Positions 1 to 6,552 of a stretch of 10,914 nucleotides of DNA are shown here, piece by piece. Source of the stretch: Candidatus Omnitrophota bacterium (lineage in GTDB: Bacteria > Omnitrophota > Gorgyraeia > 2-01-FULL-45-10); contig JAPLMH010000089.1 of the NCBI GenBank assembly GCA_026387135.1, positions 1 through 10,914 on the forward strand, read 5' to 3'. The notes below the pieces were generated by a model. The model searched no databases. It was not told the origin of the DNA and saw only the letters and a list, made by a program, of their open reading frames with translations. A program made the position numbers and the translations under genes. How positions within the stretch are numbered: position 1 is the stretch's first letter; each line of letters starts with the position of its first letter.

Positions 1-1
1 G

Positions 2-844
2 GCGTTTCTGCCGGGAGTCACCACCTATGTAGGCGGTGACATAGTTTCAGGAGTCATCGCCTGTGGCCTTGCAGAGAATGATGAGTTGTCGCTCCTCATC
101 GATATCGGTACCAACGGCGAGATAGTTCTTGGAAATAGGGAGTGGATGATAGGCGCTGCAGCGAGCGCCGGCCCGGCGTTTGAGGGAAGCGGGCTGGAAT
201 GCGGTATGAAAGCTGTCAAGGGCGCGATACAAAGGGTGGAGATAGACGAAAATCTTATCGCCAAGGTAGCTACCATAGGCGATAGAATACCAAAAGGTAT
301 ATGCGGCTCAGGGTACATTGACCTGTTGTGTCAGATGTTGAAGAGGGGCGTGATCGGCAAGAACGGAAAGATAGATCGCTCATTAAAATCCAAAAATATC
401 AGAAAGACCGATACCGGATATGAATTCATAATAACTAAAGATATTGTAATCACAGAGGATGATATTGAAAACCTGAAAAGGTCCAAGGGAGCCATATACA
501 GCGCCATAATCTCTCTTTTGAATAAGGTGGAGAAGCCGCTTAGTGAGATAAAAAAAATATATATTGCGGGCGGTTTCGGCAATTATCTGAATATAGAAAA
601 TGCCGTATTCATAGGACTTTTACCGGATGCCGACAGATCGAGATATGAATTCATAGGTAACTCGTCGCTTGCGGGAGCGAGGATGTCATTGTTGTCGCAC
701 GACGCGCTCATGAAGGCGCACGAGGTATATAAAAATATTACATATGTCGACCTGAGCTCGGAACCGAACTATATGGATGAGTATGTGGCATCGCTCTTCT
801 TCCCGCATACCGACCTGGGGAGGTTCCCATCGGTACGGTTATAG
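2..844 (+). CDS. acsV: Corrinoid protein reductive activator RACo (DUF4445/ASKHA domain), 5' end cut by window
   Basis: ATP-dependent activator that returns the corrinoid iron-sulfur protein of the acetyl-CoA pathway from inactive Co(II) to active Co(I). The frame is open from base 2, so the start and the expected N-terminal [2Fe-2S] ferredoxin domain lie outside the window; 280 residues are visible. Family marks seen: LPGVTTYVGGDIVSG at the left edge, LLIDIGTNGEI (phosphate-binding loop of the actin/Hsp70-like fold), ASAGPAFEGSG, GICGSGYIDLL, IYIAGGFGNYLNIENAV, FIGNSSLAGA, and a C-terminus of the type MDEYVASLFFPHTDL. These are typical of the DUF4445 domain, so the family call is firm. An internal TTG at 86 could be read as a start, but conserved sequence continues upstream of it. 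The next gene, cooC, overlaps its last codons. The gene lies just before cooC-acsD-acsE, as expected for an activator of the AcsC/AcsD protein. Confidence 0.93.
   Translation, partial: AFLPGVTTYVGGDIVSGVIACGLAENDELSLLIDIGTNGEIVLGNREWMIGAAASAGPAFEGSGLECGMKAVKGAIQRVEIDENLIAKVATIGDRIPKGICGSGYIDLLCQMLKRGVIGKNGKIDRSLKSKNIRKTDTGYEFIITKDIVITEDDIENLKRSKGAIYSAIISLLNKVEKPLSEIKKIYIAGGFGNYLNIENAVFIGLLPDADRSRYEFIGNSSLAGARMSLLSHDALMKAHEVYKNITYVDLSSEPNYMDEYVASLFFPHTDLGRFPSVRL
817..823 (+). promoter_or_regulatory. Shine-Dalgarno for cooC, pointing to a non-ATG start
   Basis: GGGGAGG lies inside the 3' end of the RACo gene, five bases before the ATC at 829. The cooC frame is open only from 781 (TGA at 778), and between 781 and the P-loop codons it contains no ATG, GTG or TTG. 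The strength and spacing of this site are the main reason for placing the start at 829. Confidence 0.55.
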
Positions 845-1584
845 CTGTTAACGGCAAGGGCGGCACTGGTAAGACGACGATCGCGGCGCTTCTGGTGGAT
901 CATCTAATCAGGAACGATAAAGGCTCCGTCCTTGCAATAGATGCGGATCCGAACTCTACATTACCCGAGGCACTGGGGATCAAGAGCCATGATTCGATAG
1001 CCGGCATATGCGATGACGTCTCAAAACATATGGACTCTATTCCCGCCGGCATGACCAAAGAGCGCTTTATCGAGATGCGGATACAGGAGGCGCTCGTAGA
1101 GGAGAAGGGCTTCGATCTTCTTGTGATGGGCAGGCCTGAGGGGCCCGGATGTTATTGTTATGTAAATAACCTTCTGCGCGACCTGATGGCGCGTGTAATA
1201 AAGAATTACGACTTTGTTGTGATCGATAACGCGGCAGGGATGGAGCATATATCGCGCCGGACAATGAGGACGATAGATAAACTATTGCTCATAAGCGACT
1301 ATTCTGTGATCGGCATAAGGAGCGCTAAAAGGATATCGGATCTTGTAAAGGAGCTAGGGATAAAGGTGGGCGCTGCCTCTTTGGTTATTAATAAAGTGGG
1401 AGGTTTCTTAGAGCCTCTGCAGGATGAAATACGCGCTACCGGAGTAAGATTTGCCGGGGCCATCCCATATGACGCATCTGTGGAGGATTGGAGCATATCG
1501 AATAAGCCTATATTCGCTTTCGAGAGCATAACTATCAAAGATAAGATCAGGGAGATATTTTCTGACCTTATGGAGCAGAAATAA
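829..1584 (+). CDS. cooC: CooC-type nickel-insertion ATPase for CO dehydrogenase/acetyl-CoA synthase
   Basis: MinD/ParA-like ATPase that helps load nickel into CODH/ACS. Read from 829 it gives 251 residues, the usual CooC size. The deviant Walker A motif GKGGTGKTT is at about residues 9-17, IDADPN at 37-42, the CooC-specific CxC pair at C108/C110 (GPGCYCYVNNLLR), and the Walker B-like VVIDNAAGMEH at 130-140. The first standard start in frame, GTG at 895, would remove the whole nucleotide-binding loop and cannot be right. Upstream of the loop there is no ATG, GTG or TTG; the best candidate is ATC at 829, five bases after GGGGAGG. ATA at 841 is a weaker option, and a sequencing error that changed an ATG is possible. 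The gene overlaps the end of the RACo gene by 16 bases and ends one base before acsD. Family call sure; start uncertain. Confidence 0.9.
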   Translation: MGTVIAVNGKGGTGKTTIAALLVDHLIRNDKGSVLAIDADPNSTLPEALGIKSHDSIAGICDDVSKHMDSIPAGMTKERFIEMRIQEALVEEKGFDLLVMGRPEGPGCYCYVNNLLRDLMARVIKNYDFVVIDNAAGMEHISRRTMRTIDKLLLISDYSVIGIRSAKRISDLVKELGIKVGAASLVINKVGGFLEPLQDEIRATGVRFAGAIPYDASVEDWSISNKPIFAFESITIKDKIREIFSDLMEQK

Positions 1585-1585
1585 G

Positions 1586-2515
1586 ATGGCTATAGAGCTT
1601 GTAAAAGAGAGATATAATAACGCCATAAATATCGTGGAGATAGGCGCGCCGGGCGCTTCCATGATAAAGGTCGGGGGCGAGACTGCGCTGCCATTCCTTT
1701 TTAAAGAGGGCGGCATGCCATATGCGCCCGTCACAGCGCTGGAGATATTGGATAGCGAGCCGGAGGACTGGCCGGATACCTTGCGAAAGCCGTTCGGAGA
1801 TGCGATAAAAGATCCGGTAAAATGGGCTCGTGCGGCTGTGGAAAAATTCGGGACCAAACTTCTAAGCGTTAGACTGCAGAGCGTTCACCCAGATTATGGC
1901 AACAGATCAAGCGAGGAATCGGTCTCAGTCCTGAAAGCTATCGCCCGGGAAGTGAAAGTACCGCTTATCGTAATAGGATGCGGCGATGACGACAAGGACA
2001 ACGATCTGTTGCCGAAAGCAAGCCAGGCATTGAAAGGCAAGAATTGCCTCTTCGGTATAGCCGTACAGGAAAATTATAAGACGCTGACGGCGACGTGCCT
2101 GGCCGACGGACATGCGATAATTTCCGAATCTCCCATCGATGTGAATATAGCCAAGCAGGTAAATATCCTGATAAGCGATATGGGATTCGATCCGAAAAGA
2201 ATAGTGATGCATACCACAATGACGGCATTGGGGTACGGCATGGAATACGTATACTCTATAATGGAGAGGGCGAGGCTTGCCGCATTCATGGGCGATAAGA
2301 TGCTTTCGATGCCATTCATACTATTTGTCGGTGCCGAGACGTGGAAAGTCAAAGAGGCAAAAGAATCCGGCGTTCGACAGGGCGTGAACTGGGAGATAGC
2401 GACTTCGGTCTCGATGCTTCAGGCCGGTGCGGATATCCTGGTGGTAAGGCACCCCGATTCGGCGAAAGCAGTCACAGATTATATAAAAGATATGATGAAG
2501 GAGGAGAGCTTGTGA
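1586..2515 (+). CDS. acsD: Corrinoid iron-sulfur protein small subunit (AcsD/CdhD family)
   Basis: Small subunit of the heterodimeric corrinoid iron-sulfur protein that carries the methyl group from methyl-THF to acetyl-CoA synthase. The 309-residue product is close to the known size of about 320. It has the TIM-barrel-type sequence of the family: an N-terminal stretch with VEIGAPGASMIKVGGETALPF in segments (about 17-37), LLSVRLQSVHPD (92-103), VPLIVIGCGDDDKDN (125-139), GIAVQENYKTLTA (157-169), MHTTMTALGYGMEY (208-221), and GVNWEIATSVSMLQAGADILVVRHP (266-290, in parts). In characterised homologs the barrel shares the cobalamin site with the large subunit. The large-subunit gene acsC is not beside it here. 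ATG at 1586 follows the cooC stop by one base, with GGAG at 1572-1575. Its last four bases overlap the acsE start. Confidence 0.93.
   Translation: MAIELVKERYNNAINIVEIGAPGASMIKVGGETALPFLFKEGGMPYAPVTALEILDSEPEDWPDTLRKPFGDAIKDPVKWARAAVEKFGTKLLSVRLQSVHPDYGNRSSEESVSVLKAIAREVKVPLIVIGCGDDDKDNDLLPKASQALKGKNCLFGIAVQENYKTLTATCLADGHAIISESPIDVNIAKQVNILISDMGFDPKRIVMHTTMTALGYGMEYVYSIMERARLAAFMGDKMLSMPFILFVGAETWKVKEAKESGVRQGVNWEIATSVSMLQAGADILVVRHPDSAKAVTDYIKDMMKEESL
2498..2505 (+). promoter_or_regulatory. Shine-Dalgarno fixing the acsE start
   Basis: AAGGAGGA stands six bases before GTG 2512, whose GTGA overlaps the acsD stop. It selects 2512 over the earlier in-frame GTG at 2341, which would add 57 residues read in a wrong frame of acsD. 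Confidence 0.85.
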
Positions 2516-3300
2516 TCGTCATAGGTGAGCTTATAAACGGAATGTACAAAGACGTCGCCCGCGCGGTTGCCAACAGAGAGGCCGATATAATCCAGCACCT
2601 AGCTTTAGAGCAGGTGAAGGATGGCGCATCGATGCTGGACGTCAACATGGGTCCTTATTCAAAAGATCCCGCCCGGGATATGCGGTGGCTTGTCGAGACT
2701 ATACAGGCCGTGGTTGAAGTACCGTTATCGCTTGACTCGACGAAGGCCGACGTTATAGAAGAGGGCTTAAAGATCACCAAAAAGAGGGCTGTCATAAATT
2801 CGACGAGCGCGGATCCTGAAAGGATGGATATAATATTTGGCCTCGCCAAGAGATATAATGCCCAGGTCATCGGCCTTACGATGGATAAGTCCGGCGTGCC
2901 TAATAGCAAGGCCAGCAGGTTGGAACTTGCGCAAACTATTGTGGCTAAGGCGATAGAGTACGGGATAAATACCGAGGATCTATATTTGGATCCACTTCTC
3001 CTGCCTCTGAATGTTGCGCAGCCGCAAGCTGTCGAGGTGCTCGAGTCGATCCATGAGTTCAGGTTATTGTGCAATCCGGCGCCACAGGTCATTTTCGGGC
3101 TGTCGAACCTTACGCAGGGCATAAAGTCGCGCAGTCTCATTAACCGCACATTTCTTACGATGGCTATCGCTAACGGACTTACAGCCGTTATACTCGATCC
3201 TCTTGATAAAAAACTGATGGACGCGCTCATAACGGCAGAGCTTTTATTGAATAAGAACATATATTGCGATTCATTCCTCGACGCTTACAGAAAAAAGTAG
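2512..3300 (+). CDS. acsE: 5-methyltetrahydrofolate:corrinoid/iron-sulfur protein methyltransferase (MeTr)
   Basis: Moves the methyl group of 5-methyl-THF to Co(I) of the corrinoid iron-sulfur protein, the last methyl-branch step before acetyl-CoA synthase. The product is 262 residues, the length of the Moorella thermoacetica enzyme, with a pterin-binding (DHPS-like) TIM barrel throughout. Known active-site residues fall at the same numbers: D75 (LSLDST), N96 (VINSTS), D160 (LYLDPLLLP) and N199 (FGLSNLTQG). The C-terminus INRTFLTMAIANGL...YCDSFLDAYRK is also typical of AcsE. Matching numbering supports GTG 2512 as the start, as does the strong ribosome site just before it. Start and stop of acsD overlap as GTGA, so the two are probably translationally coupled. 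A diverged paralog lies 1.8 kb downstream at 5094. Confidence 0.96.
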   Translation: MIVIGELINGMYKDVARAVANREADIIQHLALEQVKDGASMLDVNMGPYSKDPARDMRWLVETIQAVVEVPLSLDSTKADVIEEGLKITKKRAVINSTSADPERMDIIFGLAKRYNAQVIGLTMDKSGVPNSKASRLELAQTIVAKAIEYGINTEDLYLDPLLLPLNVAQPQAVEVLESIHEFRLLCNPAPQVIFGLSNLTQGIKSRSLINRTFLTMAIANGLTAVILDPLDKKLMDALITAELLLNKNIYCDSFLDAYRKK

Positions 3301-3306
3301 AAGGAG
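3301..3306 (+). promoter_or_regulatory. Shine-Dalgarno for panB
   Basis: AAGGAG directly follows the acsE stop, six bases before the panB ATG at 3313. No promoter or terminator fits in the 12-base gap, so panB is probably read through from acsE. Confidence 0.8.
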
Positions 3307-3312
3307 CTCATT

Positions 3313-4161
3313 ATGGAAAGAAAGAAGATAACTATCACTGACCTGCAGAATAAGAAGCGCGACGGAAAGAAGATCACGATGCTTACAGCGTACGACTATC
3401 CTATGGCGAGGCTCGTGGACGACGCCGGCATAGACGTTATCTTAGTAGGTGACTCGCTCGGCATGGTGGTGCTGGGACTCGACTCGACCGTGCCCTTGAC
3501 GATGGATATGATGATCCACCACGCAATGGCTGCGCGACGAGGCACGAAATACGCTTTTCTTATAGGCGATATGCCGTTCATGTCGTATCAGATCTCGAAG
3601 AAAGAATCGGTTCGCAACGCCGGCCGATTCATGAAAGAGGCCGGATGCGATGCCGTAAAACTGGAAGGCGGCCTCGAGGTGCTGGATGCGACGATAGCAA
3701 TAGTCAATGCGGGCATTCCCGTTCTGGGGCATCTTGGCTTGACGCCACAGACGGTATCGAAGCTCGGCGGGTATAAGGTCCAGGGTAAAGATGCCGAAGG
3801 CGCCAATAAGATATTAGAGCAGGCTTTAAAATTAGAGCGCGCGGGATGTTTTGCGATAGTCCTGGAATGCGTGCCCGATCAGGTAGCGAAGCTCATCACA
3901 GAAAAATTGACCATTCCGACCATAGGCATAGGCGCCGGACGATATTGCGACGGACAGGTGCTGGTAACTAACGATATGCTGGGCCTATTCGATAAATTTG
4001 TTCCGAAGTTCGTGAAGCAATATGTGAAGCTCTCCGCGCTGATATCCGGCGGATTAAATAAGTATAGAGATGAGGTATTGAAGGGGATATTCCCGGATGC
4101 AGCCCACAGTTTTGCCATAAAAGACGAAGAGATCAAAAAGCTAAAGAAAAAGAGTGCATAG
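3313..4161 (+). CDS. panB: 3-methyl-2-oxobutanoate hydroxymethyltransferase (ketopantoate hydroxymethyltransferase)
   Basis: Transfers a hydroxymethyl group from 5,10-methylene-THF to 2-oxoisovalerate to form ketopantoate, the first committed step to pantothenate and CoA. At 282 residues it has the full family length. Family marks: MLTAYDYPMARLVDDAGID (23-41), VGDSLGMVVLG (45-55) with metal ligand D47, the second metal ligand D86 in IGDMPFMSY, K116 in VKLEGG, GHLGLTPQ (139-146), the catalytic glutamate E185 in IVLECVP, and IGIGAGRYCDGQVLV (204-218). All key residues are present, so the enzyme should be active. It sits 12 bases after acsE and overlaps panE by one base. panC and panD are not in the window, so the route from pantoate onward is encoded elsewhere or differs. 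Both PanB and AcsE use folate-bound one-carbon units. Confidence 0.96.
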   Translation: MERKKITITDLQNKKRDGKKITMLTAYDYPMARLVDDAGIDVILVGDSLGMVVLGLDSTVPLTMDMMIHHAMAARRGTKYAFLIGDMPFMSYQISKKESVRNAGRFMKEAGCDAVKLEGGLEVLDATIAIVNAGIPVLGHLGLTPQTVSKLGGYKVQGKDAEGANKILEQALKLERAGCFAIVLECVPDQVAKLITEKLTIPTIGIGAGRYCDGQVLVTNDMLGLFDKFVPKFVKQYVKLSALISGGLNKYRDEVLKGIFPDAAHSFAIKDEEIKKLKKKSA

Positions 4162-5087
4162 TGAAAGTCGCTGTAGTCGGACCTGGCGCTCTCGGATGTT
4201 TGATCGCCGGGTTCTTGAAGTCAAGGACGAAAGAAGAGGTCTGGCTTATCGATAAGTCGCCTGAAAGGGCGAAGCGTATACGCGAAGACGGGATCCGTAT
4301 AGAGGGAATGAGCTCTGTGGTTTGCGCTATAAACGTATCGGCCAACCCCAAAGAAGTGGGTCCGTGCGACCTGGTGCTCATCTGCGTCAAGAGCTATTCT
4401 ACCGATGATGCCTGTAAAGATATCAAAGACCTGGTATCGGATAAGACGTTCATCCTGACCCTGCAGAACGGCATCGGCAATGTGCAGGTCTTGAACGATC
4501 ATTTTGGGCCTGAAAGGGTTATCGCCGGCGCGACGAATCACGGCGCCACACTTGTGGGACCGGGCCATGTAAGGCATGCCGGACGGGGCGATACGGTAAT
4601 AGGCATGTATAGCGGCAAGACGCCAGGGCCTGTAAGAGACGCCGCAAATCTTCTTACGAAATGCGGATTCGAGACTAAGATCTCAAAAGATATAGACTCT
4701 GTCATATGGAGCAAGCTCGTCATAAATATCGGTATAAACGCGCTCAGCGCGGTCACGCGCCTGAAGAATGGCATGTTGATAAAGCATGAAGGCTCGCGGC
4801 AGATCTTAAGGAATTCCGTACAGGAAGCTATGAAGGTGATAAAGCGTAAAAGGATAAAGCTCGTCTATGATGATCCGATACAGAAGGTGGAATCGGTCTG
4901 TAAGGCTACTTCCCGGAATGTATCGAGCATGCTGCAGGATGTCTTGAGCTCCAAGCGTACGGAGATAGACTACATAAATGGGGCGATAATGAGGCAGGGC
5001 AAGGCGCTTGGCATACCGACGCCAGTCAATGAAGTGCTGATAGACCTTGTCAAGACGATCGAATTGAGCCATGAAGAGGCGGGATAG
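4161..5087 (+). CDS. panE: 2-dehydropantoate 2-reductase (ketopantoate reductase, ApbA/PanE family)
   Basis: NADPH-dependent reduction of ketopantoate to pantoate, the step after PanB. 308 residues. The N-terminal Rossmann domain opens with VAVVGPGALG (3-12, GxGxxG); LICVKSYST (73-81) and LTLQNGIGN (99-107, N103 at the substrate/cofactor site) follow. The catalytic lysine is K185 in IWSKLVINIGINALSA, and the substrate-binding glutamate is E268 in RTEIDYINGAI, in the all-helical C-terminal domain. The final segment GIPTPVNEVL is typical. The start is GTG 4161, whose G is also the last base of the panB stop (TAGTG), implying coupled translation. The family contains other 2-oxoacid reductases, but direct linkage to panB makes the pantoate role very likely. 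Confidence 0.94.
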   Translation: MKVAVVGPGALGCLIAGFLKSRTKEEVWLIDKSPERAKRIREDGIRIEGMSSVVCAINVSANPKEVGPCDLVLICVKSYSTDDACKDIKDLVSDKTFILTLQNGIGNVQVLNDHFGPERVIAGATNHGATLVGPGHVRHAGRGDTVIGMYSGKTPGPVRDAANLLTKCGFETKISKDIDSVIWSKLVINIGINALSAVTRLKNGMLIKHEGSRQILRNSVQEAMKVIKRKRIKLVYDDPIQKVESVCKATSRNVSSMLQDVLSSKRTEIDYINGAIMRQGKALGIPTPVNEVLIDLVKTIELSHEEAG

Positions 5088-5093
5088 TTTTTT

Positions 5094-5891
5094 ATGCTGA
5101 TAATAGGCGAGAGAATAAACTCCACAAGGGCGCATATACAAGAGGCGATGAAGGCCAGGGACACCGCATTCATAGTCAAAGAGGCTAAGAAGCAGATAGA
5201 GGCGGGGGCGGGTTTCATAGATGTAAATTGCGCTATGAGCCTCGGGGACGAGATCCGGGATATAGACTGGGTCATCAGCGTTATCCAGAGCGAAATAGGC
5301 GATGTCAGCATCTGTATAGACAGTCCGAATCATCTCGCGATAGAGAGAGCGCTCGAGGCGTACCGGGCAAAAGGCAAACTATTTATAAACTCCATAACGG
5401 GCGAGCAGGCAAGGATAGACCTTATCGTACCGCTTGCTGTAAAATATAATACCAAACTTATCGCCCTTACAATGGGAGAGGGCGGCATGCCCAATAGCGC
5501 CGAGGATAGGCTCGCCATAGCTAAAGATATCCTTACGAAAGTGTCCGCCAAGGGTTTTAAGGCAGAGGATATCTATTTCGATCCGTTGATACGCCCCATA
5601 TCGACCGAACCGGATCAGGCAAAGGAATTTTTAAAGTCCATTCCAATGATAAAGTCGCTTGGCGCCAAGACTGTATGCGGACTTTCGAATATTTCGTATG
5701 GCCTGCCGGACCGCAAGATAATAAATTCAACATTCCTGGCTATGGCGATCCAGTCAGGGCTCGATGCCGCGATACTCGATCCCACGGAAAAACAGGTCGT
5801 CTCCAGCATAGCCGCGGCCGAAGCATTGATGTGTAAAGATGAATATTGTTCCGACTACATAAAAGCATTCCGCGAGGGGCGGCTTATATAG
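5094..5891 (+). CDS. Second methyltetrahydrofolate:corrinoid methyltransferase-like protein (AcsE paralog)
   Basis: A 265-residue pterin-binding TIM-barrel protein, clearly homologous to the AcsE at 2512 over its whole length. The four residues that bind methyl-THF in AcsE are all kept: D76 (CIDSPN), N99 (FINSIT), D163 (YFDPLIRP) and N199 (CGLSNISYG). It differs where AcsE proteins are usually constant: VNCAMS replaces the DVNMGP/DLNVGP type, and INSTFL replaces INRTFL. A methyl-THF/corrinoid methyltransferase activity is therefore likely, but the corrinoid partner may not be AcsC/AcsD. Characterised relatives include the second methyltransferases of O-demethylase and betaine systems; no first methyltransferase or corrinoid protein is nearby to confirm this. 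ATG 5094 follows the panE stop by six bases with only a weak GGCGGG site, so it probably depends on coupling. A receiver-domain gene follows after 23 bases. Confidence 0.85.
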   Translation: MLIIGERINSTRAHIQEAMKARDTAFIVKEAKKQIEAGAGFIDVNCAMSLGDEIRDIDWVISVIQSEIGDVSICIDSPNHLAIERALEAYRAKGKLFINSITGEQARIDLIVPLAVKYNTKLIALTMGEGGMPNSAEDRLAIAKDILTKVSAKGFKAEDIYFDPLIRPISTEPDQAKEFLKSIPMIKSLGAKTVCGLSNISYGLPDRKIINSTFLAMAIQSGLDAAILDPTEKQVVSSIAAAEALMCKDEYCSDYIKAFREGRLI

Positions 5892-5914
5892 ACGCTTTAA
5901 AAAATAGGAAGGAT

Positions 5915-6292
5915 ATGGACGAAAAAAAAGTAATACTGATGATAGATAACGAAAAAGAGTTCTCGTCGCTAATAAAATCTTTTTTGGAGGAGTCCTGTAA
6001 TTACGAGGCGAAGGTCGTGCCCGACGGCTATAACGGTATCCGCATGGCCGAGAAGATCAAGCCGGATCTGATACTTTTGGACGTCTTGATGCCTGCCATG
6101 AACGGGTTTTATATCTTAAAGCAATTGAAGGGTAACAAAGAGACCTCATCTATCCCGGTCATTATGGTCACCGCCGTGCATGATATTGAGTCCAGATTAA
6201 GGGCAGAAGGCCTACATTGCGAGGGGTGCATTATAAAACCGGTCAAGCTGGAAGATTTAAGGTCTAAAATTAATGAGGTATTGATCCGGTGA
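5915..6292 (+). CDS. Single-domain response regulator (receiver, CheY/Spo0F-like)
   Basis: A 125-residue phosphoreceiver with nothing attached. Expected landmarks: MIDNE at 9-13 (D11 of the acidic pocket, the second acid replaced by N12), phosphoacceptor D56 in ILLDVLMPAMNG, T86 in IMVTA, and K108 in IKPV. ATG 5915 is chosen over an earlier in-frame ATG at 5846, which lies inside the preceding methyltransferase gene; AGGAAGGA at 5906-5913 supports 5915, and the domain starts at once from there (EKKVILMIDNE). No histidine kinase or output domain is in the window, so partner and target are unknown. It may act by protein contact or as a phosphorelay intermediate. The stop TGA shares its A with the ATG of the next gene. 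Confidence 0.9.
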   Translation: MDEKKVILMIDNEKEFSSLIKSFLEESCNYEAKVVPDGYNGIRMAEKIKPDLILLDVLMPAMNGFYILKQLKGNKETSSIPVIMVTAVHDIESRLRAEGLHCEGCIIKPVKLEDLRSKINEVLIR

Positions 6293-6546
6293 TGAAGACC
6301 ATAGCCTTGATAGCCGCGATCGTCCTGCCTTTATTCAATATTCCGCTCATAGTGAGGGTAGTGAAGAGGCGCTCTTCCAAAGACCTCAGCATACACTGGG
6401 CATTAGGCGTATGGATCTGTTTTATACTGATGGCTCCGGAGGCACTGCGCTCTCCAGATATCGTCTGGCGGGCATTCAGCATAATGAATATATTATTATT
6501 TACCTTTGTCCTGGTCGCTGTATTGGCATACAGAAAAGGAAAGTAG
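6292..6546 (+). CDS. Small three-helix membrane protein, PQ-loop/SemiSWEET-like
   Basis: An 84-residue protein with three predicted membrane helices at about 2-22, 35-50 and 60-80, each edged by basic residues. The stretch FNIPLIVRVVKRRSSKDLSIHW (15-36) follows the pattern of one PQ-loop repeat: a helix ending near a Pro-Gln (here Pro-Leu, P18-L19), a basic turn, then a Ser-x-x-x-(Leu)-Ser segment leading into an aromatic residue. SemiSWEET proteins are three-helix units of this size that dimerise into small-molecule transporters, mostly for sugars. The homology is judged by pattern only and the substrate cannot be told. The start is ATG 6292, which overlaps the preceding stop; GTG 6289 directly before it is an alternative. 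The next gene is six bases downstream. Confidence 0.6.
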   Translation: MKTIALIAAIVLPLFNIPLIVRVVKRRSSKDLSIHWALGVWICFILMAPEALRSPDIVWRAFSIMNILLFTFVLVAVLAYRKGK

Positions 6547-6552
6547 AAAGAT

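Noticed and set aside
781..858. RACo-CooC fusion by -1 frameshift
   Set aside because: The CooC frame is open across the end of the RACo gene and lies one base back, but no convincing slippery heptamer is present (G GGG AGG is a poor fit). The two families are normally separate proteins, so a separate start at 829 is simpler.
895..1584. GTG 895 as the cooC start
   Set aside because: It removes the GKGGTGKTT nucleotide-binding loop, which is encoded in frame just upstream.
2341..2511. Upstream extension of acsE from GTG 2341
   Set aside because: This stretch lies inside acsD and reads as a low-complexity shifted frame. The start at 2512 gives exact agreement with the known AcsE residue numbering and has a strong ribosome site.
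2655..3260. 201-residue minus-strand open frame opposite acsE
   Set aside because: It mirrors the codons of a clearly real gene, has no recognisable domain and no ribosome site. Other long antisense frames (for example 4806-5333, 6496-6909, 9472-9939) were rejected for the same reason.
5846..5914. Upstream extension of the receiver from ATG 5846
   Set aside because: Most of it overlaps the methyltransferase gene in another frame and adds nothing receiver-like; AGGAAGGA precedes ATG 5915.
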